From assembly GCA_026388185.1 (NCBI GenBank), contig JAPLKG010000014.1:143281-207280 (forward strand): DNA of 64,000 bases, given 5' to 3'. Below the pieces are notes generated by a model. It saw only the letters and a program-made list of their open reading frames with translations. It made no database searches and was not told where the DNA came from. Origin of the DNA: Candidatus Eisenbacteria bacterium (lineage in GTDB: Bacteria; Eisenbacteria; RBG-16-71-46; JAFGJU01). Below are positions 44,564-54,800 of the stretch, piece after piece. Each line of letters opens with the position of its first letter. Position 1 is the first letter of the stretch. The position numbers and the translations under genes were made by a program.

Positions 44564-45184
44564 ATGAGACGCAACTGCTTGGTTCCTTTCCTGTCGGCTC
44601 TCGTGTTCGTGCTGCTCCTCGCAGGGTGTTGGAATCCCTTCAAGCCGCCCGAAGAGCCAGATCCTGGCAACCCGCCCCCAGTAGAGCTTCTTCCTCGCAC
44701 TACTCCACAGAACGTTCTATACAATCTCAGAGTGATTTACGGGACGAAGGACAACAGTGTGAACACTCCCGACGACGCTCATTCCCTTGCCCTCACGTAC
44801 AGAGAGATCCTTTATCCCGGTTTCAAGTTCCACTTCCTGGCGGCCGACAAGCCACCCGAACTTCCTGAAGACTGGTGGGGTAGGAATGATGAAGTGGCCT
44901 CTTTCGACAGTCTCGTCACGAAGAGAGCACTCGGCATCGTCAACGAGATCCAACTCAGTTGGAGCCCCGGAGTAGCCCAAGAGGACAATAGGCTGGACGA
45001 GTATGGCGCGCTTCTTCACCCCGGTTGGATGCGTATTGATGTGACATCCATTCTTCTTGATGTCGTCCAGGGTGAAACCACGTATAGAGTCTCGAACGGC
45101 ACGGCCAACCTCTGGTTCGCACCCGACCCGGCGGATACTACCTTGTGGGTCATTTCCGAATGGCAGGACTGGCAGCCCCTATGA
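44564..45184 (+). CDS. Predicted lipoprotein, paralogue of the lipoprotein at 8506
   Basis: A 206-residue protein from the ATG at 44564, which has GGAGG at 44552-44556 seven bases upstream. The signal peptide ends L-L-L-A-G-C (Cys about 22), so it is a predicted lipoprotein. A Pro-rich linker follows (about 25-45). The rest aligns along its length with the protein at 8506, including P-x-D-A-H-S-L-A-L-x-Y-R-E, W-W-G-R-x-D-E, L-S-W-S-P and W-F-A-P-D-P-A-D-T-T-L-W-V-I. The two genes are 36 kb apart, each with its own strong promoter, indicating a dispersed family. Function is unknown. Confidence 0.82.
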   Translation: MRRNCLVPFLSALVFVLLLAGCWNPFKPPEEPDPGNPPPVELLPRTTPQNVLYNLRVIYGTKDNSVNTPDDAHSLALTYREILYPGFKFHFLAADKPPELPEDWWGRNDEVASFDSLVTKRALGIVNEIQLSWSPGVAQEDNRLDEYGALLHPGWMRIDVTSILLDVVQGETTYRVSNGTANLWFAPDPADTTLWVISEWQDWQPL

Positions 45185-45776
45185 GGAGTTGGGACTGACG
45201 CTCGGCAGGGGTAGAATAGAACTAGACGGCAGAGCGACTCTTTTCGCCGGCGCACACGCACTGCTTCTCGCGCCGCTTCTGATTCTTGTTCTTGCGGTGG
45301 GACGTCTGCCTTTCTGAAGACTTCTTTGTTCGCTCACCACCACTTTTCGTGCTTTTCCACGCTGCGACTCCAGAATGTCCCTCACACGGTTGTCATGAGA
45401 TTCCAGGGCCCGTCTCACTCGATTGTCCCGGCGCGCCCGGCGCCCCTTCCCCTTTCGCTAAAGCCAAGCCTTTACTTTGTCGAAGAATAAGATGGGCTTG
45501 ATGCATTGTAGGCCGGGGCGCCGACCTGGAAGAGTTGTGGTCACCGCCTCTCTCTTTCTTGTTTGGTGCCCCTGGCCGGCCTGTTTTGTTTGCCGCCCCT
45601 TCCGCCGCCTCGTCGTCCGCCGTGCCCGTTGGGGCGAGCCCCCGTTCCTGAGAGTCGCCTGCGCGCGCCCCACTCCATCGGTAGCCCACTCCTTGACACT
45701 CGGGCTTCCCGCGTTTAGTATGACTGGCCTAACGTTTACGCAGCATCGTCACGCGTCTGTGACGTAGCTTTGAAGG
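45185..45776. other. 592-bp spacer without a recognisable gene
   Basis: Pyrimidine-rich, GC-rich DNA. Short open frames on both strands read as Arg/Pro-rich low-complexity peptides without ribosome-binding sites, so I do not call them genes. The only signal I can support is the promoter at 45693-45721. I see no tRNA cloverleaf or clear terminator. Confidence 0.6.
45693..45721 (+). promoter_or_regulatory. Predicted sigma70-type promoter for the deacetylase-like gene
   Basis: Perfect TTGACA (45693-45698), a 17-base spacer and TAGTAT (45716-45721). About 50 bases of leader precede the gene at 45777. Confidence 0.6.
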
Positions 45777-46976
45777 GTGTGCTCCGGAGGGAAGACCACG
45801 TTGGCGGCAAGAAACGCAAAGAGGGGCAGGTTGGCCAAGAAGACGCTCCTCCCAGTCGTTCTTCTGGTTGCGCTCATTCTTTCTCTCATGACGTTTTCGT
45901 TCCTCCGCACCGAGCGGGGAGAACGGATAGCACACAGAGCTGCACAGTCGGTACGCTGGGGAGCCAAGCGGACCGGCCCCGCCGAGTTTGGAGAGAGGCT
46001 ACGGCAGATCGCGAAAGCGTATGCAGCCCGGCCTCAAGACATAAAGGTGCGCGCCGCAGGAAAGTTGTCACCGGAGAAATGGACGATTCACATTCCTGCA
46101 AACCAGTCTCTGCTCAAGTGTAATCTCGCAGTCACCGATGAAGTCGCTGCATCGAGGGGCAAAGTCGAAGATGCCGTCGAGCGCGTGTCAAGGGAGGGCA
46201 GCCAGTATCTGGAAATGAAGCTCTCCTTCGGCGGCAAGGTAACTCACATTGTCGTCTTTGACAGGTCGAAAGAGATCGCTCCGGTTCAACGCGCTTCTAT
46301 CGCAATTGTGATAGACGATCTCGGTTACGGCGAGGAGCGTCTCGCGGATGAATTCCTCGCGCTGGACTATCCACTGACGTTCTCGGTCCTACCGGGATAT
46401 CGGAAATCAAAGAGTGCGGCGGAGGCCGTTCTGGCCAAAGGGAAGGAATTGATTCTGCATCTTCCGATGGAACCCCACGGCTATCCTGGCATCAATCCCG
46501 GGAAAGCCCCCATTCTGGTCGACCTGTCCGGGGGTGAAATAAGGGCGAGAATCGCAAAGCATTTGAGCGGCCTTCCCAAAGTGTCTGGAATCTCAAGCCA
46601 CATGGGTTCGCTCGCCACTCAAGACCCCGAGGTCATGAAGGCCGTCCTTGAAGACACAAAGGCGAGGGGCATGTTCTTCTTGGACAGCATGACCTCGCCG
46701 GGTTCCGTTGCCAAGAAAGTGGCGGCGCAGGTGGGAGCCCGATGTCTGCGCAGCGATCTTTTCCTGGACATGCAGTCAAGAGACGAAAAGAAGATAGCGA
46801 AAGTGTTCGAGAGAGCCGAGGGAATAGCTCTGTCAAAGGGCAAGGCGATTGTCATAGGTCATCTCTACGGCGGCACCCTGAAAGTGCTGAAGAACAAGCT
46901 CCCGGAACTGGAGAAGAAGGGAATAAAGTTGGTTCCCCTCTCCTCCTTTGCGAACGAGCCGGATCCTGTGCTATGA
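45777..46976 (+). CDS. Divergent polysaccharide deacetylase (YibQ/DUF610-like)
   Basis: About 399 residues from GTG 45777; a TTG at 45801 with GGAGGGAAG upstream is a good alternative. It has an N-terminal transmembrane/signal-anchor helix (about residues 25-43) and a basic linker. The C-terminal domain (about 175-395) has the family signature I-A-I-V-I-D-D-L-G-Y-G, then L-T-F-S-V-L-P-G-Y, L-H-L-P-M-E-P-H-G-Y, S-S-H-M-G-S, F-F-L-D-S-M-T and I-G-H-L-Y-G. This 'divergent polysaccharide deacetylase' family often neighbours EnvC-like genes in other genomes. Here it is separate, next to pdxJ (27 bp). Envelope localisation is expected; the substrate is unknown. Confidence 0.9.
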   Translation: MCSGGKTTLAARNAKRGRLAKKTLLPVVLLVALILSLMTFSFLRTERGERIAHRAAQSVRWGAKRTGPAEFGERLRQIAKAYAARPQDIKVRAAGKLSPEKWTIHIPANQSLLKCNLAVTDEVAASRGKVEDAVERVSREGSQYLEMKLSFGGKVTHIVVFDRSKEIAPVQRASIAIVIDDLGYGEERLADEFLALDYPLTFSVLPGYRKSKSAAEAVLAKGKELILHLPMEPHGYPGINPGKAPILVDLSGGEIRARIAKHLSGLPKVSGISSHMGSLATQDPEVMKAVLEDTKARGMFFLDSMTSPGSVAKKVAAQVGARCLRSDLFLDMQSRDEKKIAKVFERAEGIALSKGKAIVIGHLYGGTLKVLKNKLPELEKKGIKLVPLSSFANEPDPVL

Positions 46977-47003
46977 TTCCGCCGAACCATCAAGGGGGAA
47001 GCA

Positions 47004-47723
47004 ATGGTCGAGCTTAGCGTAAATGTTGACCACGTTGCCACCATCAGGGAGGCTCGCAAGGAACAGGAGCCGGATCCCGTTGCGGCAGCCATAGAAGCCG
47101 AGGTCGCGGGCGCCAGCGGGATCACCGTCCACTTGAGGGAAGATCGACGCCACATACAGGATCGGGATCTCAGGGTTTTGAGAGAGGTCGTCAAGACCAC
47201 GCTCAATCTTGAAATGGCTGCTACCGAAGAAATGCTCTCAATTGCCATGGCTATTCGCCCCGACCAGGTGACATTCGTTCCCGAGAAACGGCAGGAACTC
47301 ACCACCGAGGGTGGTTTGGATGTGGCCGGTCTTGAGGGGGGTGTTCAGAGGGCAATCTCGATGATACAAGAAGTCGGCATCAAGGTCAGCCTTTTCATCG
47401 ATCCCGAACTCTCTCAGGTTCAGGCCGCGGCCAAGGTCAGGGCAAACTGCGTGGAAATTCACACCGGTCGTTACGCTGAAGCTTTCAAGACGTTGCAGGA
47501 AGACCTCGAGCTTGATAGGGTCATCAATGCAGCCTCGCTCGCTGCACGACTCGGGATGCGTGTACATGCCGGCCACGGCCTTGATTATCGCAACACCCGC
47601 AAGCTCGTCGAGACAGGCAAGGAAATCCGGGAAGTCAGCATCGGGCACGCGATTGTTGCGCGTGCGGTCTTCGTCGGGATGGCTCAAGCGGTGACGGAAA
47701 TGCTTCGCCTTCTTTCGCATTGA
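47004..47723 (+). CDS. pdxJ: Pyridoxine 5'-phosphate synthase PdxJ
   Basis: Condenses 1-deoxyxylulose 5-phosphate with the PdxA product to give pyridoxine 5'-phosphate. It has 239 residues, normal length. Motifs are L-S-V-N-V-D-H-V-A-T-I-R (about residues 4-15), P-D-P-V-A-A-A, I-T-V-H-L-R-E-D-R-R-H-I (active-site His/Arg), V-P-E-K-R-Q-E-L-T-T-E-G-G-L-D-V, E-I-H-T-G-R-Y-A and V-H-A-G-H-G-L-D-Y. With pdxA at 32483 the organism has the DXP-dependent vitamin B6 route. The stop overlaps the -35 element proposed for secD. Confidence 0.97.
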   Translation: MVELSVNVDHVATIREARKEQEPDPVAAAIEAEVAGASGITVHLREDRRHIQDRDLRVLREVVKTTLNLEMAATEEMLSIAMAIRPDQVTFVPEKRQELTTEGGLDVAGLEGGVQRAISMIQEVGIKVSLFIDPELSQVQAAAKVRANCVEIHTGRYAEAFKTLQEDLELDRVINAASLAARLGMRVHAGHGLDYRNTRKLVETGKEIREVSIGHAIVARAVFVGMAQAVTEMLRLLSH

Positions 47724-47748
47724 CATTGGGGGTCGAGCTCAGTATCGT
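47720..47748 (+). promoter_or_regulatory. Possible promoter for secDF
   Basis: TTGACA (47720-47725), a 17-base spacer and TATCGT (47743-47748). The -10 is only four of six. The -35 overlaps the pdxJ stop codon. Confidence 0.35.
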
Positions 47749-47831
47749 AATAAGGTTATCGTTCGTTCTCTCGGTGTTTTCTGATTTTTCCTGACCTTGT
47801 AACAACTTGTTGTGTAACTAGGGGATGGGAG

Positions 47832-49430
47832 ATGTATAAGAACCTAAAATGGAAAGCCCTTCTCGTAGCTTTAGTTGCCGTAGCCTCTATCTACTTCCTC
47901 ATTCCATCCATAAGGTTGTACAGAATGAGCCCGCAGCAGAAGGCTGCCTTGACCCCCGAAGAAAGTGAATCTCTGAGAGATAAGTCCCTCAAACTGGGGC
48001 TGGACCTTCAGGGGGGTATGGATGTTGTCCTCGAGGTTGACAAGACTGGACTCAAGGAAGAAGAGGCCGCTGACGCAGTCGATCGTGCGATGGAAATCCT
48101 GAGGAACAGGATTGACCAGTTGGGCGTGACCGAGCCCCTCATTCAAAAGCAGGGCCAGAACAGAATACGCGTGCAGCTCCCCGGGCTTCTCGACCCCGAA
48201 AGGGCCAAGACCCTCATAGGACAGACCGCCATGCTTGAGTTTGTCCTCGTTGCAACGGCCGACGAAACCAAGGAACTCATTGACAGGCTGGACACCATTG
48301 TCGCTAAGAGAGTCCCGGCGGTCAGGGACACGGCGAAGTACCCTTATTTCGATCCTGCAAAGCCGATCTCCTCAAGAATGCTCACTATTGAATTCGGCGG
48401 CGTTTTCTTCAGCGAGGAGGACGCCCCGGATGTTCAGAAGTTCTTGGAAGAAGCAGGGACCGATTCGTCCTTGTCTCTCGATGCCAGGCTGGCCTGGAGT
48501 GCGGAACCCGAGAATTTCCAGGGAAGACCGGGAAGAGTGCTTTACTTCCTTAAGAAGAAACCGGAGCTGACCGGCTCCGAAGTTGCCGAGGCGAGGGTGG
48601 GGATTGGCCTTGATGCGGAAAGACCCAATGCTCCTGGCGTGACGTTGACCCTCACCCGAGCAGGTTCCGCGGTCTTCTCAAGGGTCACGGGTGCCAACAT
48701 CGGCAGGCAACTGGCGATTGTCCTCGACGGAAAAGTCCGTTCCGCTCCAGTCATTAAGACCAAGATACCTCGTGGCGAGGCCTCGATCACCGGCAGCTTT
48801 ACGGACGAAGAGGCCAAGGATCTCAGAATCGTCCTGCGGTCAGGAGCCCTGCCCGCCGCTCTTACGATGATAGAGGAAAGAACGGTGGGGCCGTCGCTAG
48901 GCCAGGATTCGATCGCAAAGGGAATAACCGCGGGCCTCGTAGGCACGCTGCTCGTTGTTGTTTTCATGTGCACTTACTACAGGCTGTCAGGCATCCTGGC
49001 GATTTTCGCCATGCTACTCAACGTCTGGTTTCTTCTTGCCGGGCTGGTCGCTATTCCCATGGCATTCAGGAGCGGCCCCGGCACTCTCACGTTGCCTGGT
49101 ATCGCGGGCATTATTCTCACAATAGGAATGTCCGTGGATGCCAACGTTCTCATATTTGAGCGCATCCGCGAGGAGCTTCGTACTGGGAAAACCATCGCAA
49201 GGTCCATAGAATTCGGGTACGAACGGGCCTTTCGCACCATTCTTGATTCAAACGTGACCACACTAATCAGTTCCGCGGTTCTGTGGAAGTTCGGTACGGG
49301 GCCGATAAAAGGATTTGCCGTGACGTTGAGCATCGGCCTCATTGCCAACATGTTCACCGCGGTTTTTGTTACCAAGTTGATCTACGACGTGATTGTTTCC
49401 AGGCGGCGACTAGAGAGCCTCAGCATATAG
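47832..49430 (+). CDS. secD: Protein translocase subunit SecD
   Basis: RND-type membrane component that uses the proton gradient to assist Sec-dependent export. It has 532 residues. The N-terminal transmembrane helix is followed by G-L-D-L-Q-G-G-M-D-V-V-L-E-V (about residues 56-69) and a large periplasmic P1 region with I-R-V-Q-L-P-G. The SecDF core includes G-R-Q-L-A-I-V-L-D-G-K-V-R-S-A-P-V, I-E-E-R-T-V-G-P-S-L-G, M-S-V-D-A-N-V-L-I-F-E-R-I-R-E-E and about six C-terminal helices. secF follows after 15 bp. Confidence 0.97.
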   Translation: MYKNLKWKALLVALVAVASIYFLIPSIRLYRMSPQQKAALTPEESESLRDKSLKLGLDLQGGMDVVLEVDKTGLKEEEAADAVDRAMEILRNRIDQLGVTEPLIQKQGQNRIRVQLPGLLDPERAKTLIGQTAMLEFVLVATADETKELIDRLDTIVAKRVPAVRDTAKYPYFDPAKPISSRMLTIEFGGVFFSEEDAPDVQKFLEEAGTDSSLSLDARLAWSAEPENFQGRPGRVLYFLKKKPELTGSEVAEARVGIGLDAERPNAPGVTLTLTRAGSAVFSRVTGANIGRQLAIVLDGKVRSAPVIKTKIPRGEASITGSFTDEEAKDLRIVLRSGALPAALTMIEERTVGPSLGQDSIAKGITAGLVGTLLVVVFMCTYYRLSGILAIFAMLLNVWFLLAGLVAIPMAFRSGPGTLTLPGIAGIILTIGMSVDANVLIFERIREELRTGKTIARSIEFGYERAFRTILDSNVTTLISSAVLWKFGTGPIKGFAVTLSIGLIANMFTAVFVTKLIYDVIVSRRRLESLSI

Positions 49431-49445
49431 AAGAGGGGTATCAGA

Positions 49446-50351
49446 ATGTTCCAATTGTTCAAAGAAACGCACATCGGATTCATGGGGGCGAGGAAATACG
49501 CGTACGCGTTCTCCGCAATCCTCTTTGTTGCTACGATTGTTACTCTCGTCGCCCGGGGTGGGCCCAGAATGGGAGTGGACTTCACGGGCGGCACGGTGAT
49601 CGAGGCCGTCCTGACGCCGAACGAGCCTGCGGATCGGGTTAGAAGCGCGCTCGACAAGGCCGGCATTCGCCAGGCCGAAATCCAGAGGGTGGGGACTGCG
49701 GGCGATTATCTGTTCAGATTCCAGCAGACAGGTGCGACGAAAGACCCGTTCGTTTCGATAAAGACGGCCATTCAAAACGAGATGCCGGGCACGGAGGTTG
49801 TGCTCAAGCGGGCGGATACCGTCGGGCCGAAGATCGGCAAAGAGCTGAGAAGCAAGGCCATCTGGGCCGTTCTGTTCGCCCTGGGCGGAATACTGATTTA
49901 CGTTGGTCTGCGATACGAGTTCATCTTCGCCGTCGGTGCCGTCATATCACTTTTCCACGACGTCATAATAACACTCGGTGTCATGACTTTCTTGGGCAGA
50001 GAATTCACTCTCACCGTCCTCGCGGCCCTGTTGACGATAGCCGGATACTCCATCAACGATACCATCGTTGTCTTTGATCGCATTCGCGAGCAATCTCGTC
50101 TCATGAGGCGCGAGTCGCTGAAGGACGTGATCGACCTGAGCGTCAATCAGACCCTGAGCCGCACAATCCTCACCTCATTCACCGTGATCTTGACCGTGAT
50201 TGCGCTGCTGGTTCTGGGTGGAGAGGTAATACGTGATTTCGCCCTCTGCATGTTGATAGGCGTTGGTTTTGGCACTTATTCCTCTACCTACGTGGCGAGC
50301 GCACTCGCGCTTGACATTCACGGCCCCGCAGCCAAGGGGATGCGGAGGTAA
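49446..50351 (+). CDS. secF: Protein translocase subunit SecF
   Basis: Partner of SecD, 301 residues. The first transmembrane helix (about residues 20-38) is followed by M-G-V-D-F-T-G-G-T-V-I-E (about 42-53), then I-G-K-E-L-R-S-K-A and the RND core with S-L-F-H-D-V-I-I-T-L-G and Y-S-I-N-D-T-I-V-V-F-D-R-I-R-E. Further helices run to the C-terminus. The overlapping or closely spaced secD-secF order is standard. The DUF4783 gene starts only 6 bp downstream, so read-through is likely. Confidence 0.97.
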   Translation: MFQLFKETHIGFMGARKYAYAFSAILFVATIVTLVARGGPRMGVDFTGGTVIEAVLTPNEPADRVRSALDKAGIRQAEIQRVGTAGDYLFRFQQTGATKDPFVSIKTAIQNEMPGTEVVLKRADTVGPKIGKELRSKAIWAVLFALGGILIYVGLRYEFIFAVGAVISLFHDVIITLGVMTFLGREFTLTVLAALLTIAGYSINDTIVVFDRIREQSRLMRRESLKDVIDLSVNQTLSRTILTSFTVILTVIALLVLGGEVIRDFALCMLIGVGFGTYSSTYVASALALDIHGPAAKGMRR

Positions 50352-50357
50352 CGGCTC

Positions 50358-50918
50358 GTGGGACGCTACCCCTTGACCTTGCCCTCGATCTTGCGGTGTC
50401 TTCGTGCGGTTCTCTCCGTCACGCTCGCGACCTGTTGTCTCACCTTGATCGCAGGCGGCGTGCCCGAAGCAGCGAGCTCCCCAGCCGACCCCGACACGAG
50501 TGGAGCGAGTCCTCGGGTAGAGGCAGAGGGGCGACAACTGCAGCGAGAGAGCAGTCCCCTCGTCACCCTAGCCGCGATAGAGCAAGCGTGGAACATGGGA
50601 TGGGTGGACTCCATCGTTACCTTCTTCCCCGAGGGAAAGATCGCCCTGCGTCTTGACAAGAATGTGCCGGAGTCTGCGTCCTTTACTCAGAAGCAAGCGA
50701 GCTACATGCTCAGAGATTCCTTTCGGTACAGAATCACCGAGTCCTTCGAATTCCTTGAATTCAAATACAAGGCGAGCGGAAAGAAACCTCCCTTTGGCAA
50801 GGCTCAATGGTCATTTCGAAGAGAGCCGGCAGGCAAGACAATCGTTGCGAAAGTCCACGTTACACTCAGAAAAGAGGGAGAACGCTGGCTCATTTCGGGT
50901 ATAAGAATCCAGGACTAG
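50358..50918 (+). CDS. Exported DUF4783-like protein
   Basis: A 186-residue protein from a GTG start 6 bp after secF. The signal peptide hydrophobic core is near residues 13-32, followed by a Ser/Pro/Glu-rich linker (about 36-65). An NTF2-like domain (about 68-185) has the pattern of DUF4783: V-T-F-F-P-E-G-K-I-A-L-R-L, F-T-Q-K-Q-A-S-Y-M-L-R-D-S-F, A-K-V-H-V-T-L-R and ending W-L-I-S-G-I-R-I. DUF4783 proteins are small secreted proteins known mainly from Bacteroidetes and relatives, function unknown. It is the first of a series of exported genes running to 59309. Confidence 0.75.
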   Translation: MGRYPLTLPSILRCLRAVLSVTLATCCLTLIAGGVPEAASSPADPDTSGASPRVEAEGRQLQRESSPLVTLAAIEQAWNMGWVDSIVTFFPEGKIALRLDKNVPESASFTQKQASYMLRDSFRYRITESFEFLEFKYKASGKKPPFGKAQWSFRREPAGKTIVAKVHVTLRKEGERWLISGIRIQD

Positions 50919-51021
50919 TCTTTGGAGTGGGCCGTGGTTACCCGCCGGAAGGCACGTTCTAGCGTTTGAGCGTCCTGCTTCCAGCTACCCCCTTTCTTAC
51001 GAGAGAGAGCATCCGAGTCCT

Positions 51022-51753
51022 ATGCGTGGTAGAAAGGTTCTTTCGGTTGGTCGATGCATTCCTGTGCTCGCCCTGCTCTCGGCCGCCATCATCGTCTCCT
51101 TGCTCGTAACGAGCAAGGCTAGTCAGGCGAGAACAGTAATCAAGAGGCCCGTTTACGATGGGTTCATTATCGCGAGAGTCAAGTACGGCGGAGGCGGTGA
51201 CTGGTACGGTAACAAGACGTCGCTGAGAAACTTGCTCCGCGCCCTGAAGGAAAGGACGAGCGTCAAGGTGGCCTCCGACGACGAGGCGACCACCGGCATA
51301 ATGGACGAGGATTTCTTCAATTACCCCTTTCTGTGGATATCGGGTCACGGGAACGTGCGGTTCACCAAGAAGGAAGTTGAGAGGCTGAGGAAACATCTCA
51401 CGACGGGCGGGTTCTTGTTTGCCGACGATGACTACGGAATGGACAAGTCTTTCAGGGAACAGATGAAACTCGTGTTTCCGGACAAGGAACTTGTGGAGTT
51501 ACCGTTTTCTCACCAGATCTATCACTGTTTCTACGATCTCCGCAATGGTCTGCCCAAGATTCACGAGCACGACGGCCTCCCTCCCCAGGGTGACGCGATT
51601 GTTCACGATGGAAGGGTTGTGGTATTCTATACGCATGAGGCGGATATTGGTGACGGGCTGGAAGACCCAGAAGTCCATAACGACCCTCCCGAGAAGAGGG
51701 AGGAAGCCTTGAAAATGGCGATAAATGTAGTCGTCTACTCGCTCACTCAGTAG
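51022..51753 (+). CDS. Exported DUF4159 protein
   Basis: A 243-residue protein with an N-terminal signal or anchor helix (about residues 12-30). The DUF4159 domain covers the rest: F-I-I-A-R-V-K-Y-G-G-G-G-D-W-Y (about 48-62), L-W-I-S-G-H-G-N-V, L-T-T-G-G-F-L-F-A-D-D-D, F-P-D-K-E-L-V-E-L-P and D-I-G-D-G-L-E-D-P-E-V-H. The fold is a class I glutamine-amidotransferase-like Rossmann fold without a catalytic Cys-His-Glu triad. DUF4159 genes usually lie beside MoxR-DUF58-BatA and DUF4175 genes. Here DUF4175 is next while the MoxR set is 26 kb away. Confidence 0.85.
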   Translation: MRGRKVLSVGRCIPVLALLSAAIIVSLLVTSKASQARTVIKRPVYDGFIIARVKYGGGGDWYGNKTSLRNLLRALKERTSVKVASDDEATTGIMDEDFFNYPFLWISGHGNVRFTKKEVERLRKHLTTGGFLFADDDYGMDKSFREQMKLVFPDKELVELPFSHQIYHCFYDLRNGLPKIHEHDGLPPQGDAIVHDGRVVVFYTHEADIGDGLEDPEVHNDPPEKREEALKMAINVVVYSLTQ

Positions 51754-51868
51754 CCGAGATTGGCGCAAACGATTCCGTGGCCGGCTCAAGAGTCGCGGTC
51801 GGTGCAAGGTCGCTGGCTCCGCGCCATTACACTCCTGCCGGGTTCTTGTGATCGCCGAGGATTCCCAG

Positions 51869-54800
51869 ATGCCCCCTGATGCATACGATGGTTTGTGGAG
51901 AAATCTCGTCAGTGCCCGGCGAATGCTGGCCAGGGGCTCTCTCGGCCTCTCGCTGCTCAGGGTCATCACCCTCGTTGCAGCGCTCCTCTTTGCATCAACG
52001 GGTCTTGTCCTTCTAGCCGGGACTGAATCTCCGGCCACAACAGTCCTCGGAGTGCTCGTGGTTTTCGGCGTGCCAGCTCTCATTCTCTCTGCCGTTATCG
52101 TCCCCCTGCTCAGAGTTCCAGCTGTGGAAAGAATAGCGGTGATGGCCGACAGACTGGAAGGAAAGAGAAATATCCTCATCTCGTCCCTCCAGCTCGGCCG
52201 GAGTATGGATGAGCTCTCATTCTCCTACTCCAAGGCGATCATCGAAGCCATCGTTAGCGAGGGCGAAACCTTGAGCGGGGCAGTGGATTTCAGGAGACTT
52301 CTTCCCTCACGAAAGCTTCGTTCGTGGAGCATCGCCTGTCTGTTGACGACGTTGTCTCTGGTTGCCTTTCTCGCACTCGTGCCGGGCGCGTACGAGCCCT
52401 CTTTTTCGTCCATCGTGTCCGGTCCGTTTGAAGAACGCGTGTCTGTATCGATCGAGCCCGGCGACGTCGAGATCGAACCGGGAGAAATCGTGCACGTCAG
52501 CGTGATTGTGAAGGGGAGCCTCTCGGAGCCGAAATTGCGCGTGAAGTCGGGCCCGGGCCCATGGGGCTACGTCGCCCTCGGTCGCGCCTCCAGAACGCCG
52601 GGAGCCGGTGAGAACGCGTCGGTTTTCGAAACGACCCTCACAAATATTGACACGAGCACTCAATATGCCGCGGAGCTCGGGAAGACGCAGACGCCGATCT
52701 ACACGATATCCGTGACGACGCCTCCCGAGGTTTCCGAGTTCCTCATTTCGTACGAATTTCCCGAATACGCCGGCGTTGAACGGCGAATCGTGCGCTCCGT
52801 GGTGGGAGACATCTCTGCGCTTCGCGGGACGACCGTGTGGATCGAGACGGCCTTGTCCAGGGGGGTCACGTCTGCCGGCCTCGTTTTCGGCGACGGGAAG
52901 AGTATTCCGATGGAAGCGCGGTCGGAAAAGAGTTACGTCGGCAGCTTCTCGCTCATGCAGAGCGGGACCTACCAGGTTTGCACGACGGACGCGCGCGGCA
53001 GGAGGTATTTCTCTCCCTCGTACGAGATTCACTGCCAGGAGGACATGAGTCCGTTCATCAAACTTGTGTCTCCCTCGTCGGAAGTTGACGTCGACGAAAG
53101 CATGGGATTCCCCCTGGAGCTCGTGTGCGCCGACGACTACGGCCTCTCCACGCTTCGACTTCATTACTACAAGGATCCTCGGGACGTCCGCTCGGAAGAG
53201 ATAAAGAGCTTCAGGGCGAGAACGAAGGAGGCCGCGGTAAGCCATTTCTGGAATCTCGGCCCCGCACAACTGCTGCCGGGAGAGACCGTCAGTTATTTTC
53301 TCGAGGTTTACGACAACGACGTCGTATCGGGGCCGAAGTCTGCAAGGACACCGTTGATGACCGTGCGCTTTCCCACGCTGGCTGAGCTGTACAGCGGAAC
53401 GGAGGAGCAACAAGGCGCGAACATCGCCGACCTCCGGCAGATTCTTGACGAGGCCCAGACCATGAGAGAGGAGCTCGAAAAGGCCGGCAGAGAGATCAAA
53501 CAGGAAAGCGGTCTCTCCTGGGAACGCAAGAAAGAAATCGAGAATCTTGAGAAAACGTACGCACGTATGGCTGAAAACATAGATCGCGTCAGCCAAGAAC
53601 TTGAGGCGAGTGCGGAGAAACTGCAAAGCTACGACCCTACGAGCCTGGAACTTGCGCAGAAGATTCTCGAGGTTAAGAAGTTATTGGATGCAATAAGCAG
53701 TCCGGAACTGAAGAGCGCGATCGAGAGACTTCAGGAAGCCATGTCAAAGTTCGATCTCAATCAAATCGAAAGGGCGCTCGCAGATTATGCCATTCCTCAG
53801 GAAGAGCTCCTGAAGGGCTTGGACAGAGCGATTGAGCTCCTCAAACAGATACAACTTGAAGAGAAACTGCAGGCGGCCGTAGAGCGGGCCAACGAGCTGG
53901 CTCAGAAACAGAGTGAGGTTGGACAGAAGCTGGACGAAAAAGCGCCGGACTTCTCTGCGGCCTCGGAGCAGCAATCCGATGTCGGCGAGTCGCTCGAGAA
54001 ACTCAAGGGAGAGATCGAGGAGATCGCCAGGGAGGCTCAGGACGAGGAACTTTCGCGCACGCTCGAGGATATTGCCAGTTCGATCAGCAGCGGCGGGCTT
54101 CTCGACAAGATTTCCCAGTCCGGAGAAATGATCCGTTCGAAACAGGCGGCCGGACTGAAAAAACTGGTTCACACAATAGAAGACGGCCTGCGTGCCGTCG
54201 TTGATCAACTTACGAGCGCACAGCAGAGCCATTCGTCCAACAAACTGTCGGACGTGACCGAAAGAGTGAGGCGGGCGATGCACGAGCTGGTTCGCCTTTC
54301 GAGGGCGGAAGAAGAACTCTCGACGTCCAGTGGCGGAGAGTCGGCCCAAGATCTTGCGTTGCGACAGCAGAGCATTCTTGAAGGTACCACGATTGTCGCG
54401 GACCGACTGTTCGAGCTCAGCAAGGAGACGCTCTTCATGCAGCACGTCACCACTGTCACCCTCGGGACCGCGTTGAGACAGATGGAAAGGGCTATGAGGA
54501 GTTTTGATTTGCACGTAAAGGGTGACGGGTTCAGGGCAAGTCTGCAAGCCTACCAGGCGCTCAATAGCGTGCTCACCACGCTTCTCGTGGCCGAGCAGTC
54601 CATGTGCTCGGGTAAGGGCGAAGGTATGGGGATCGGTCAGGGCTTTCAGAAAATGAGGGCTCTATCGGGGCTCCAGCAGGGAATCAACAGATCCACCGAT
54701 GAGCTTTACTCCGCGATGGGCAAACAGGGAAGGTTGAGCCATTCCGAGGAAGAGACGCTGGGCCGCCTTGCGGCTCAACAAGAAATGGTGAGAAAAGGCA

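Noticed and set aside
45286-45767. Two overlapping short open frames in the spacer before the deacetylase-like gene
   Set aside because: Arg/Pro/Cys-rich low-complexity translations without ribosome-binding sites, in GC-rich DNA where spurious frames are common.
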